This document shows positions 35,364-44,066 of a stretch of 44,066 nucleotides of DNA, in pieces. This DNA comes from Oscillatoriales cyanobacterium. Its GTDB lineage: Bacteria; Cyanobacteriota; Cyanobacteriia; CACIAM-69d. Each line of letters begins with the position of its first letter. Position 1 is the first letter of the stretch. Where the stretch lies: the NCBI GenBank assembly GCA_004292515.1, contig RDXB01000080.1, positions 1 through 44,066 on the forward strand. Reading direction: 5' to 3'. The notes beneath the pieces were generated by a model. It was not told where the DNA came from. It searched no databases and saw only the letters and a list, made by a program, of their open reading frames with translations. The position numbers were made by a program, and so were the translations under genes.

Positions 35364-35951
35364 TCAATTGGAATTCTCATGGTTGGAATTCCCATGGTCA
35401 GATTCATCTTTGCTATTTCCAAGAATATTTTCAGGGATATTTCCAGGGATATTTTCAGGGATATTTCCAGGTGAATGATCTGAAGAATTGACTAGCCGAT
35501 CCACAACATCCTCTGGGGAATGCATCATCGGATGGAGGATCACTTTGTTGATGTAGTCATTCACCAGTTGATAGGCTTCGGCGTTGACCACCGGGTGCAA
35601 GACAATATCCTGGCCATTGTCGGGCAACCAAAAGGTAAGCCGTCCGCTGGCTTGACGGGCAAAGGCGCGGACGGCACTGAGGTTAATGAAATAGTCGCGG
35701 CGATCGTAAATCAGCTTCACCCAATAGGCGTTGGGATAGACATCTAGACGATGATCGATGAATGTCAGCACTTGCCGATAGGTATCGGGGTGATCGTGCG
35801 GCATCAAAACGATCGGCATGGCAGAGTCCGGGAGCCAGAACGAAATGCGCTGACTAGCATCCCGGGCAAAAAACCGAATACTCGTCAAATCGACGAGATA
35901 GTCTTGCCGTTCGTAGGAAAATTGAATCCAATGGCTCACTGACCGATCCAT
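35364..35951 (-). CDS. Unknown protein with a duplicated ~60-residue domain, downstream of pyrG
   Basis: A 195-residue protein. Residues 8-66 (WIQFSYERQDYLVDLTSIRF, then FARDASQRISFWLPDS) and 77-134 (WVKLIYDRRDYFINLSAVRA, then FARQASGRLTFWLPDN) are copies of one domain, about 40% identical by eye. Conserved residues are W, Y-x-R-x-D-Y, L, R, FAR, AS, R, FWLPD, IVL and P. The alternation of strands and charged turns suggests a small beta-rich fold. The tail (about 159-195) is a low-complexity PGNIPENI repeat and Asn/Ser/Glu. No signal or membrane segment is seen. It starts 32 bases after pyrG on the same strand, so the two are probably cotranscribed. Family and function are not recognised. Confidence 0.7.
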   Translation of the reverse strand: MDRSVSHWIQFSYERQDYLVDLTSIRFFARDASQRISFWLPDSAMPIVLMPHDHPDTYRQVLTFIDHRLDVYPNAYWVKLIYDRRDYFINLSAVRAFARQASGRLTFWLPDNGQDIVLHPVVNAEAYQLVNDYINKVILHPMMHSPEDVVDRLVNSSDHSPGNIPENIPGNIPENILGNSKDESDHGNSNHENSN

Positions 35952-35983
35952 GGCCGCGCGATCGAACGACGCTGCTCCCTACT

Positions 35984-37810
<1,827 letters not shown>

Positions 37811-37899
37811 TCAATTTTGCCACAGGGTCTTGATGCGATCGCCCGAGGTTGGCGAGGTTCGATCGCGGTCTAGGACATCGGCAAAGCAGAAATGGCTAA

Positions 37900-39879
37900 T
37901 CAGGCATGGGGCCACTGGGGCAGGGCTGGAGCGCTGTCATCAAGCGCCACCACCCGATTGCGCCCTTGCTGCTTGGCTTTGTAGAGGGCGCGATCGGCTT
38001 GATCCACAAAGTCGGCAGCGCTCTTGGGAGGGCGGGGGATGCCCACGGCCACCCCAATGCTGAGGGTGACCCGATCGCTCACCAACGAGCCTTCGTGGGG
38101 AATGGCCCGCGCCCGGATGCGATCGCGAATCGCATTAGCCACCAATAACGCTTGGTGGAGCGAGGCACTCGGCAACAACACCGCAAATTCCTCACCACCA
38201 TAACGCGCCGCCAAATCCGTCGGGTGTCGCAGGGTTTCTCGCAGTACCTCTGCAATTTGAACCAGACAACGATCGCCCATTGGGTGACCGTAGGTGTCGT
38301 TATAGCGCTTGAAATGATCCGCATCACACAGCACCAACGCCATGCTTTGTTGGCTATAGATACATTGTCGCCAAGCACGGTCTAGGGCTTCATCAAAGTG
38401 TCGTCGGTTAGCAATTTGGGTTAAGCCATCGATGCGAGCTTGTTGCTCTAGTTGGTGTTCCAATCGTTTGCGATCGGTAATATCCATCACCACAAACCCA
38501 ACGCGAAAGAGCTGGCGATCGCGATCAAAAATTGGAAAGTAAGACGACAACCAAGTGCGAATCACACCAGAATGCTGCGGAATTTCGCGGCTAGTTTCCT
38601 TACTCAGTTGCGGCAAGCCACTGCTAAAAACAGCCTGGAAATAGGGAATTAATTCCGATGCCAGCTCTGGGATTACATCTTGCACCCGCTTCCCTAAGTG
38701 ATCCTGCACAGGTAGACAGTTGATATCAGCTAAAACCTGATTGATCCGCAAGTAGCACATCTCATCATCAACAATACCCATCCCAATCGAAGAAGAAGAG
38801 AAAAAGCCACTGAGTTGGGCTTCCGTTTGGGCGAGCTCGGCCGTGCGCTCCGCAATCCGCACTTCCAAGGTTTGGAGCGTTGCTTCCAGGGAATGTTGAG
38901 CGGCTTTGCGTTCTTGAACAGTGGCAGATAAAACTAATCCGGCAATAGACAAAATACCCATAAAGGATTGCAACAAAATAATCGATTCATTCATTGATCG
39001 GTCTGCAAATGATCCATTGCCCGTGACCGTTGCAATAATCGCTCCCACTGAAACTATGGCGACCAGACAACTCGATGGCCAATTGCCCAAGCGAAAGACA
39101 CTCCAAATTAGACTGGCAAACAAAATATAAGCAACTGGATATCCGTGAACAAAATCGGTTAAGGTAACAACGATTGTAGCCAAGCCAATTCCTATCAAAT
39201 CCCATCCGTATTGCTGTATATAGCGCCGTCGATTAGACCAGTAATATTTCTTGAATAGGAGCATGGGCGGCGAAAAAATTAAATGAGCCAGCGCACTAGC
39301 CAACCACCAAGACACCCAACAAATCCAATATTGTGGCCAAGGAATAGTCCCAATCCAGCAGGCAAAGGTAATGCCTAAGGTGGCCGAGAGAGTGGGTGAG
39401 ATCCAGGCAGCTAAGATGAAAATTAATGATGAACGGAGATCAATAAAGGGTTGTCGCACATTGCCATAGCGACTTACAAACCAATGGGCGGCCCAGGGCT
39501 GGACACAATTGCCAAGGGTGCAGATCAGGTTAAACAAAATGAAATTGCCAAAGCCATGTTCCCAGTCAGTCCATAAGCGGATGAGGCCAAACATAGACCC
39601 AATTACAATCCCGGGCCAACTCCGCGATCGCCAGCGAAAAAACAGGGCTAAGGTCAAACCCGAGGGCAACCAAACCGATGCAATTTTTCCCGGTAATGAA
39701 ATAAATTCCAGGCTGATGGTGGCGCACAACGAATAGACCAGGGCGATCGCCAAGCTCAAGAGCACCAATTGCCAACTTTGCTGGGGAGAGAGCCATTCCG
39801 GTGGGCGGCTGGGTGGCTGGGGGCGATCGCGCTTTGATCGGTTGAACAGGGCAGGAAAGATCTTGAGCATGGTCGCCAT
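37900..39879 (-). CDS. MASE1-PAS-GGDEF diguanylate cyclase
   Basis: A 659-residue membrane sensor that makes cyclic di-GMP. The N-terminal part has about eight transmembrane helices of MASE1 type (SLEFISLPGKIASVWLPSGL, ALFFRWRSRSWPGIVIGSMF, WVSWWLASALAHLIFSPPML). A coiled linker (about 325-360, LEATLQTLEVRIAERTAELA) leads to a PAS domain (FFSSSSIGMGIVDDEMCYLR to FVVMDITDRKRLE). The GGDEF domain (about 490-645) has DGLTQIANRRHFDEAL, DADHFKRYNDTYGH and RYGGEEFAVLLP. At the inhibitory site the Asp is in place but the Arg is one position too early (RHPTD), so classical product inhibition may be lost. ATG at 39879 is used; an upstream TTG at 39903 is less likely. Confidence 0.92.
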   Translation of the reverse strand: MATMLKIFPALFNRSKRDRPQPPSRPPEWLSPQQSWQLVLLSLAIALVYSLCATISLEFISLPGKIASVWLPSGLTLALFFRWRSRSWPGIVIGSMFGLIRLWTDWEHGFGNFILFNLICTLGNCVQPWAAHWFVSRYGNVRQPFIDLRSSLIFILAAWISPTLSATLGITFACWIGTIPWPQYWICWVSWWLASALAHLIFSPPMLLFKKYYWSNRRRYIQQYGWDLIGIGLATIVVTLTDFVHGYPVAYILFASLIWSVFRLGNWPSSCLVAIVSVGAIIATVTGNGSFADRSMNESIILLQSFMGILSIAGLVLSATVQERKAAQHSLEATLQTLEVRIAERTAELAQTEAQLSGFFSSSSIGMGIVDDEMCYLRINQVLADINCLPVQDHLGKRVQDVIPELASELIPYFQAVFSSGLPQLSKETSREIPQHSGVIRTWLSSYFPIFDRDRQLFRVGFVVMDITDRKRLEHQLEQQARIDGLTQIANRRHFDEALDRAWRQCIYSQQSMALVLCDADHFKRYNDTYGHPMGDRCLVQIAEVLRETLRHPTDLAARYGGEEFAVLLPSASLHQALLVANAIRDRIRARAIPHEGSLVSDRVTLSIGVAVGIPRPPKSAADFVDQADRALYKAKQQGRNRVVALDDSAPALPQWPHA

Positions 39880-40242
39880 GGGAATGAATCGGGTGACCCG
39901 CAACGCCTAAACACAACGCCTAAACACAAGGTGCTGAATATGCTGAATGTGCTGGATATGCTTGTGAGATTCATGCTACTGAAATTAGCCAATAACACGA
40001 TGCTTGCCGAGCTTGCTTCGCTAACCCGATGATGACCCTACCCACCCCTACAGAACAGCCCTGATCCAGACTGGGTGCGGTGATTGGGAGTCTCGGCCCT
40101 CTGCAATGACAAAGGGCGATGACATGACTGCCACCGCCCTCTGTACCCTTTGACAAAACCCTTTGACAAAATTTAACCGAGTTGCGATCGAAGGGGTTCA
40201 GCCCAAGGTTGCACCCCAACTCGATCGCCTCAGCACCAGCGA
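39880..40242. other. Gap between the cyclase and psaL
   Basis: About 360 bases. It should hold the cyclase promoter and the psaL 3' end. AACGCCTAAACACA is repeated at 39901-39928, followed by GCTGAATATGCTGAATGTGC. Near 40155, CCCTTTGACAAAA occurs twice. A terminator-like hairpin lies at 40113-40140. No RNA gene is seen. Confidence 0.45.
40113..40140 (-). terminator. Possible terminator downstream of psaL
   Basis: AGGGCG (40113-40118) pairs with CGCCCT (40135-40140) around a 16-base loop. On the minus strand it is followed by TTTGTCATT. It lies about 100 bases past the psaL stop. The stem is short and the tail weak, so the call is tentative. Confidence 0.35.
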
Positions 40243-40725
40243 CTACAGGCCGTTGGCAAAGGTTTGGAACACACCCGATTGCACGACGGCATAGACCGCG
40301 TAAGCAAAGGCAGCACCACCCATGCCCCCGATCGTGAAGCCGCCCGCAAACTCGCTCCAGCCTTCCTTAGTGCCCAACTCAGCGGGCACTTCCGGCACAG
40401 CCACCGAGGTCAAAGGAGCCTTGGTGGTGACGTTGCCATAGACCGACAGGCACAGGGACAGAATCGTCACCAGAATGATCGCTTCGATCAAGCCCACCAG
40501 CGCGCCATAGCTGGTGCTGCGGAATTGACTCGTGAAGGCAAAGGGGCCAAACAGCAAGTAGCCATGGGCCATGCCCACTTCCAAGCCGCGACGAATCGGC
40601 GAAAGACCCGTGCGATAGGCCGGCAGATTTTGCAGCAGCGCCTTCGTAAAGCCCGAGCCAGAGATCGGGGTAACCAGGTCGCTGACTTGGGGATCGCCGT
40701 TATGAGAAACCACGTCCAAAGCCAT
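40243..40725 (-). CDS. psaL: PsaL, photosystem I subunit XI
   Basis: A 160-residue thylakoid membrane subunit that lies at the trimer contact of cyanobacterial photosystem I. It starts MALDVVSHNGDPQVSDLVTP and holds LPAYRTGLSPIRRGLEVGMA (the chlorophyll-binding N-terminal region) and GYLLFGPF. There are two to three membrane helices: ALVGLIEAIILVTILSLCL and FTIGGMGGAAFAYAVYAVVQ. GAGGG lies about eight bases upstream of the ATG at 40725. psaI, often beside psaL, was looked for in the 168 bases before it and not found. It lies downstream of psaF-psaJ on the same strand but with a separate leader. Confidence 0.96.
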   Translation of the reverse strand: MALDVVSHNGDPQVSDLVTPISGSGFTKALLQNLPAYRTGLSPIRRGLEVGMAHGYLLFGPFAFTSQFRSTSYGALVGLIEAIILVTILSLCLSVYGNVTTKAPLTSVAVPEVPAELGTKEGWSEFAGGFTIGGMGGAAFAYAVYAVVQSGVFQTFANGL

Positions 40726-40893
40726 AGTTTTCCCTCTAGAGGTTAAGCGTGCAATTAACGGGACAAAGCATTTTCAAAACTGTGGTTTGGCCCTTGGGTG
40801 AGTGTTGCTTGGCCCTGAAGATGCAACGGTGAATTGCAAGTTCAGCGCCACAACAATCAACCTCAGCCCAGCGCCAAAGCCATGGTCAGCACC

Positions 40894-41019
40894 TTAGAAA
40901 GGCGGTACCAAGTAATCGGGGTGAAACCGGTTGAATTCAATCAACAGGCCAGCGGTGAAGGTGACCCAAACGGCTGCCAACACGGGAGCCGAGGACAAAT
41001 AACGCTGCAAGTCTTTCAT
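40894..41019 (-). CDS. psaJ: PsaJ, photosystem I subunit IX
   Basis: A 41-residue single-helix thylakoid protein next to PsaF in photosystem I. The translation starts [20 protein letters not shown], continues [20 protein letters not shown] and ends F. The N-terminal [12 protein letters not shown] and the C-terminal EFNRFHPD are the family's conserved ends, with one hydrophobic helix between. It follows psaF on the same strand, the normal psaF-psaJ order, though 256 bases separate them here. The reading begins at ATG 41019 and stops with TAA at 40894-40896. Confidence 0.95.
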   Translation of the reverse strand: MKDLQRYLSSAPVLAAVWVTFTAGLLIEFNRFHPDYLVPPF

Positions 41020-41275
41020 GGATGGTCTCCGAATCCAGATCTCTAAAAACAGGGGAGTGGGGGTTGAGCAGAGATGGCCCAGGTGGGAACGGAAACGGTA
41101 CGATCGCTGATAACAGGGAAGCGATCACCGGGCTGGTTGGTTGTGCCTCCCAGCCCCAGGCGATCGCCCACAGAATCAGTTGTTTGCCAGCAACCTTTGC
41201 TGACCGATCGGGTTTGTCATCCGGTTTGTCACCATCAACCTGTGCCCCTACCGCACCCCGGTCAACCAACCGGGT

Positions 41276-41758
41276 TTAGCGAGGCGAAACCGTGATTTCG
41301 CTGTCCTTCGCCAACAGTTTGCCGCTGCTGAATTCAGCCAGGGCTGCTGCGGGCCAAGCTGCGCCACCCAAGGAGCACTTCACAGCCAACGGAACGTTGA
41401 TGATGATTTCGCCTTCTTCGGGGTTATCGCTTTTCTTAACGGCTTGCAGGTACGAACGACCAGCCCAGCCGATCCAGCCAGCGATGTACAGGAATGCCAA
41501 GCTGGGGATCGTAAATTCGGCCAAGTGAGCCATGTTGCCGTCGGTGATCAAGTGGGGCAGACCCTCTTCACCGCACAGCAGACTGGAATAGTTTTCAAAA
41601 CGGGCTTTTGCTTGGGGCGTGGTCGCGGCTTTAGCACGCTTCACGAAAGCAGCATTCTGGCCACAGGGGGTCAGGTTGGCGTAGTAGTCCGCTTTAGCCG
41701 GGGCAGCAAACCCAAACCAGAGACAAACTGCTAGCGCAATTGCAAACAACTGACGCAT
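41276..41758 (-). CDS. psaF: PsaF, photosystem I subunit III
   Basis: A 160-residue photosystem I subunit on the lumenal side with one membrane helix. The N-terminus is a signal peptide (MRQLFAIALAVCLWFGFAAP) with likely cleavage after AKA. The mature part starts DYYANLTPCGQNAAFVKRAK and has the family Cys pair (TPC, LLCGEEGLPHL). The helix is FTIPSLAFLYIAGWIGWAG, followed by SYLQAVKKSDNPEEGEIIIN. ATG at 41758 is used, with AGGAAAC upstream. An earlier in-frame start at 41785 would spoil the signal peptide. It is divergent from tsaD, a neighbour order shared with other cyanobacteria. Confidence 0.96.
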   Translation of the reverse strand: MRQLFAIALAVCLWFGFAAPAKADYYANLTPCGQNAAFVKRAKAATTPQAKARFENYSSLLCGEEGLPHLITDGNMAHLAEFTIPSLAFLYIAGWIGWAGRSYLQAVKKSDNPEEGEIIINVPLAVKCSLGGAAWPAAALAEFSSGKLLAKDSEITVSPR

Positions 41759-41778
41759 AGATTGTTTCCTTTCTTTAT

Positions 41779-41793
41779 GAAACAATACGTTTC
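41779..41793 (-). promoter_or_regulatory. Inverted repeat in the psaF leader
   Basis: GAAAC (41779-41783) and GTTTC (41789-41793) are perfect complements around AATAC, 20 bases before the psaF start. It could be an operator or a small leader hairpin. It does not clearly match the HLR1 sites (paired TTACA-type motifs) known at cyanobacterial photosystem I promoters. Confidence 0.3.
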
Positions 41794-41983
41794 TGTTACA
41801 AATCGCGGCTATTGATCGCGAGTACTTTGCCCGATCGCCTCAGCAGTCTTTTCCCAAGTTCGGGAATAATCAAGAACTGCCCGAGACAAGACAGAGGGCG
41901 CGTTTGAAGTCTTTGGTCGAAACCAGTTAGACTTCCACAAATAGCCAATACTGCCACTCACCATATCAGCCAAATTCCAAACG

Positions 41984-43081
41984 ATGGCAACTGCTTTAGC
42001 AATTGAAACAAGTTGTGATGAGACGGCGGTGGCGATCGTAAAGAATCGTCAAGTCTTAGCCAATGTGGTCTCGTCTCAGATTGCATTACATCAACCCTAT
42101 GGCGGCATTGTGCCGGAGGTGGCATCGCGGGGCCATGTGGAAACTATTAATGAAACGATCGCCCAAGCGCTGATTGAGTCGAACCTGGGCTGGTCAGAAA
42201 TCGATGCGATCGCTGCCACGGCCGCGCCGGGTTTGGTGGGGGCGCTGCTGGTGGGGTTGACGGCGGGCAAAACCCTGGCCATGTTGCGCCAGAAGCCTTT
42301 TTTAGGGATTCATCACCTGGAAGGCCATATCTGTGCGTCCTATCTAACGGAACCCACTTTGCAACCACCATTCCTCTGTCTCTTGGTGTCCGGTGGCCAC
42401 ACGAGTTTGATCGCGGTGCGCGAGGCGGGGCGCTACGAAACGATCGGGCAAACGCGGGATGACGCGGCCGGGGAGGCGTTTGATAAGGTGGCGCGGTTGA
42501 TGGGGCTGGGCTATCCGGGCGGCCCCGCGATCGATCGCCTGGCCGCCGAGGGCAACCCCCAGGCCTTTAAGCTGCCGGAGGGACGGGTTTCTTTGCCGGA
42601 AGGGGGGTTTCATCCCTACGATTGCAGCTTTAGCGGCCTGAAAACGGCGGTTTCGCGGCTGATTCAAACCCTGCGGTCTGAGTCGGCTGAGTTGCCCTTG
42701 GCGGATTTGGCGGCTAGTTTTCAGGGGGCGGTCGTGAAGGCGCTGACGAAACGAGCGATCGCGGCGGCCCAGGATTTTGGCTTTTCGACGATCGCGGTGG
42801 GCGGGGGTGTGGCGGCCAATCGGGGGTTGCGATCGACCCTGGCAGCGGCGGCGGAACCCCTGGGCATTCGGGTGCTGTTTCCACCTATGAAGTTCTGCAC
42901 CGATAATGCGGCGATGATTGCCTGTGCGGCGGTGGAGCATTTCGAGCGCGATCGCCAGTCTCCCCTCAGCGTGGCCGCCCAATCGCGGATGGGCCTGGAG
43001 CAAGTGTTAGATCTCTATCCCGAGGTCAAGCCGCGCCCCGTGACTCCTTGGGTAGCTAGTGATTGGCGACCTCCCTGTTGA
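41984..43081 (+). CDS. tsaD: TsaD, tRNA threonylcarbamoyladenosine transferase subunit
   Basis: A 365-residue Kae1/YgjD-family protein that, with TsaB and TsaE, moves the threonylcarbamoyl group to A37 of ANN-decoding tRNAs. It is an ASKHA-fold metal enzyme. The start is [20 protein letters not shown]. The metal-binding His pair is in [13 protein letters not shown], and [29 protein letters not shown] and [11 protein letters not shown] are further family blocks. The last 25 residues are a short variable tail. ATG at 41984 gives the standard start. It is divergent from psaF and converges with the glycosyltransferase 42 bases downstream. Confidence 0.96.
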   Translation: MATALAIETSCDETAVAIVKNRQVLANVVSSQIALHQPYGGIVPEVASRGHVETINETIAQALIESNLGWSEIDAIAATAAPGLVGALLVGLTAGKTLAMLRQKPFLGIHHLEGHICASYLTEPTLQPPFLCLLVSGGHTSLIAVREAGRYETIGQTRDDAAGEAFDKVARLMGLGYPGGPAIDRLAAEGNPQAFKLPEGRVSLPEGGFHPYDCSFSGLKTAVSRLIQTLRSESAELPLADLAASFQGAVVKALTKRAIAAAQDFGFSTIAVGGGVAANRGLRSTLAAAAEPLGIRVLFPPMKFCTDNAAMIACAAVEHFERDRQSPLSVAAQSRMGLEQVLDLYPEVKPRPVTPWVASDWRPPC

Positions 43082-43123
43082 GTCGCCCTGTTGAGTCGAG
43101 AGGCGTGGAAATAGGCAGACGGA

Positions 43124-44066
43124 TTAGGGGGCGATCGCCGTTCCTTGCAACACTGCCCCATACTGGCGGGCTGCCTGATCCCAACTAAAGTCACGCTCCA
43201 CATAACTGCGCGCGGCTTGGGACAGTGCCGCCCGCAGCGCTGCCGAATCCCAAAGCTGACCGATCGCGGCGATGTATTCCGCCGGATCGTTGGCGCGCAG
43301 GGCCCGGCGGGGCTGCTCGATCGCCAATCCCTCCAACCCCCGATCGCTCCCCACCACCGGCACACCCGCCGCCATCGCTTCCAGGGTTTTGTTTTTAATC
43401 CCCAAGCCCGTCCGCAGGGGCACAACGCAAATCGAAGCCCGGTGCAGTTCCGCCGCCATCGAGTCCACCGGCCCCGTCACCACCACGCCGGGTCGATCGC
43501 CCAGGGCCAACACCGCCGCACTGGGTCGCGCCCCCGCAATCCGAAAGGTGGCCTCGGGATAGCGCGATCGCAGCTCTGGCAACACGGCTGTGGCAAAAAA
43601 CTTGACCGCATCGATGTTGTGGGTCGCATCCATCGCGCCGACGAACACCAGCCCATAGCCACCGGGATCGCGATCGCGCATCGGAAACAGCGCCAAATCC
43701 ACCCCATTGGGAATCACAACCCCCGGCACCTGGGGGGCAAATTGGGCCATGCAGTCGCGATCGTCGGGCGTGGTGGTGACGATCGCGCTGAACTTGTTGG
43801 CATAGCGGCGCTCGTAGGTGGCCAGCAGCGGCAAGTAGAGCCGATCGCGCGTCGGGTGCGGCGAGGCTCCCAAGTCCAAATGGCCCTTCGCCCACCCGTA
43901 GACGGAACTGTGGACATCGACGATCGTCCGTAATTTGGGGAACTGCCGCCGCCACTCGGGCCGCACGTAGATTTCATTCACACTGTGTTCGCAGGTGATC
44001 ACATCAAATCGATCGGCGGCGAGCTGCTGATCAATCCAGGCCTGCATCGGCGCGGAATAGCGGTGC
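43124..44066 (-). CDS. GT-B glycosyltransferase, 5' end beyond the window
   Basis: The frame is open to the right edge (HRYSAP precedes the first visible Met at 44047), so the N-terminus lies outside and about 314 residues are seen. The end of the acceptor domain (YVRPEWRRQFPKLRTIVDVH) leads to VIPNGVDLALFP and then the donor domain: GLVFVGAMDATHNIDAVKFF, EATFRIAGARPS, and the EX7E-type region GLGIKNKTLEAMAAGVPVVG. This is the pattern of GT4 enzymes acting on nucleotide sugars in envelope or exopolysaccharide synthesis. The substrate is unknown. It converges with tsaD. Confidence 0.85.
   Translation of the reverse strand, partial: HRYSAPMQAWIDQQLAADRFDVITCEHSVNEIYVRPEWRRQFPKLRTIVDVHSSVYGWAKGHLDLGASPHPTRDRLYLPLLATYERRYANKFSAIVTTTPDDRDCMAQFAPQVPGVVIPNGVDLALFPMRDRDPGGYGLVFVGAMDATHNIDAVKFFATAVLPELRSRYPEATFRIAGARPSAAVLALGDRPGVVVTGPVDSMAAELHRASICVVPLRTGLGIKNKTLEAMAAGVPVVGSDRGLEGLAIEQPRRALRANDPAEYIAAIGQLWDSAALRAALSQAARSYVERDFSWDQAARQYGAVLQGTAIAP

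Noticed and set aside
40726-40893. psaI between psaJ and psaL
   Set aside because: The minus strand here gives only a six-residue frame from the one ATG checked, and no PsaI-like helix.
43145-43933. 262-residue plus-strand frame
   Set aside because: It is antisense to the glycosyltransferase and shows no domain.

Overview
The window comes from a cyanobacterial chromosome. It carries photosystem I genes (psaL, psaJ, psaF), the dark-operative protochlorophyllide reductase genes chlL and chlN, a clpR-clpP3 pair and a DevBCA-type exporter. The octamer GCGATCGC (HIP1) and its core GATCGC occur throughout, in genes and between them, as in many cyanobacterial genomes. The sequence looks moderately GC-rich. 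No genus can be fixed from it. Both ends are open: the left edge cuts a Uma2-type gene and the right edge cuts a glycosyltransferase gene.

Layout. 1-4.4 kb: a Uma2 fragment, a nested palindromic element, a Ser/Thr kinase, a second Uma2 gene, a glycosyltransferase and a small coiled gene with its own terminator. 4.7-9.6 kb: an acyl-CoA-dehydrogenase-fold protein, an RTX protein, clpR-clpP3 and a J-domain/TPR protein. 9.6-17.9 kb: an alanine-glyoxylate-type aminotransferase, a FIST sensor protein, the chlL-DUF5331-chlN cluster, a membrane-anchored unknown and a lipoprotein. 17.9-24.1 kb: a TetR regulator divergent from devB-devC-devA, then a PATAN response regulator. 24.3-31.2 kb: YggT, pirin, Fur, metH and a DUF4230 protein. 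31.2-35.4 kb: an accessory graveyard holding a xisI pseudogene, remnants of an ATPase and a HepT-like protein, a broken IS630-type transposase and a repeat element, with one intact diguanylate cyclase inside. 35.4-44.1 kb: an unknown gene with a duplicated domain behind pyrG, a MASE1-PAS-GGDEF cyclase, psaL, psaJ and psaF, tsaD (divergent from psaF) and the truncated glycosyltransferase.

Genes that work together. ClpR and ClpP3 should form one mixed protease ring. ChlL and ChlN are two of the three DPOR subunits; chlB is not here. DevB, DevC and DevA form an envelope exporter, and two matching 15-bp palindromes over its promoter suggest repression by the TetR protein. PsaF, PsaJ and PsaL are photosystem I subunits on one strand.

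The most noteworthy structure lies between genes. A MITE-like family built on the palindrome CAAGGGGCTTAAGCCCCTTG with shared flanking arms recurs at several sites. A second family is built on GTTCCCACGTT/AACGTGGGAAC hairpins, and short tandem arrays follow many stop codons. Two tandem duplications end inside the first palindrome, one of them copying the last codons of devC. No tRNA, rRNA or CRISPR array was recognised.
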